From the NCBI GenBank assembly GCA_002354055.1, contig DEKW01000002.1, positions 1 to 16,284 of the forward strand: a stretch of 16,284 nucleotides of DNA. Direction: 5' to 3'. Made by a program: the position numbers and the translations under genes. The notes beneath the pieces are model-generated. The model saw nothing but the letters and a program-made list of their open reading frames with translations. It made no database searches and had not been told where the DNA came from. Numbering within the stretch: the first letter of the stretch is position 1; each line of letters begins with the position of its first letter. Shown piece after piece: positions 16,267 through 16,284 of the stretch. This stretch comes from Bacteroidales bacterium UBA2712. GTDB lineage: Bacteria; Bacteroidota; Bacteroidia; Bacteroidales; Paludibacteraceae.

Positions 16267-16284
16267 GACACCCTAAAAAGTGGC

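Larger units (their letters stand above)
8997..16284. mobile_element. Prophage-like integrative element, left end, runs off the window
   Basis: The left boundary is placed where the tRNA-His sequence stops. Inside are a tyrosine integrase reading inward and two phage tail genes reading back toward the integrase. The right end, second attachment site, capsid, portal, terminase and replication genes lie outside. It could be an intact prophage, a remnant, or a tail-derived particle locus; the intact frames argue against long decay. Confidence 0.75.

Noticed and set aside
16215..16271. Longer tape-measure start at 16271
   Set aside because: The extra 19 residues are unlike the charged coiled-coil start of tape measures and overlap the candidate promoter; ATG at 16214 is more likely, though the longer form cannot be excluded.

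Overview
The window looks like chromosomal DNA of a Bacteroidota bacterium, most likely of the order Bacteroidales, entered by a prophage-like element. Three signs support this: a C-terminal type IX secretion (T9SS) sorting domain on a giant surface protein, Bacteroidetes-type promoters (TTTG about 20 nt before TAnnTTTG) and the families present. The T9SS signal argues against Bacteroides in the strict sense and for a Prevotella-, Porphyromonas- or Paludibacter-like lineage; this placement is inference.

Left part (about 1-8830), host. Two genes read right to left as one apparent operon. The first encodes an outer-membrane beta-barrel protein of about 322 residues. The second, 29 nt downstream, encodes a 2577-residue secreted protein with a signal peptide, about 41 degenerate units of about 55 residues, a Bacteroidales-type C-terminal module and a T9SS type A sorting domain. 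A strong promoter and a short leader with a hairpin precede the pair.

Middle part (8881-9177), junction. A textbook promoter drives a tRNA-His (GTG) that is correct from its 5' end to the 5' strand of the T-stem and then stops. The following DNA is unrelated and holds nested inverted repeats, a tandem 11-bp repeat and the start of a tyrosine integrase. The element therefore appears to have split the tRNA gene; the missing 3' part is not in this window.

Right part (9178-16284), element. The integrase (plus strand) converges on a phage tail module (minus strand) made of a tape-measure protein and a translationally coupled tail protein of 607 residues. An 18-bp gap between the convergent stops contains most of a strong hairpin. 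The element runs off the right edge.

The most interesting signal is in the giant protein. Each repeat unit has two possible cysteines, one near its start (I-C-x-G-D type) and one near its end (G-C-D-S-I type). Cysteines are lost in a linked way: the start cysteine of unit n is missing exactly when the end cysteine of unit n+1 is missing. By manual reading this holds for all 40 adjacent pairs, 13 of them double losses, and survives where the usual three-unit period breaks. This predicts disulfides linking neighbouring repeats into a ladder, or an equivalent obligate two-unit module.
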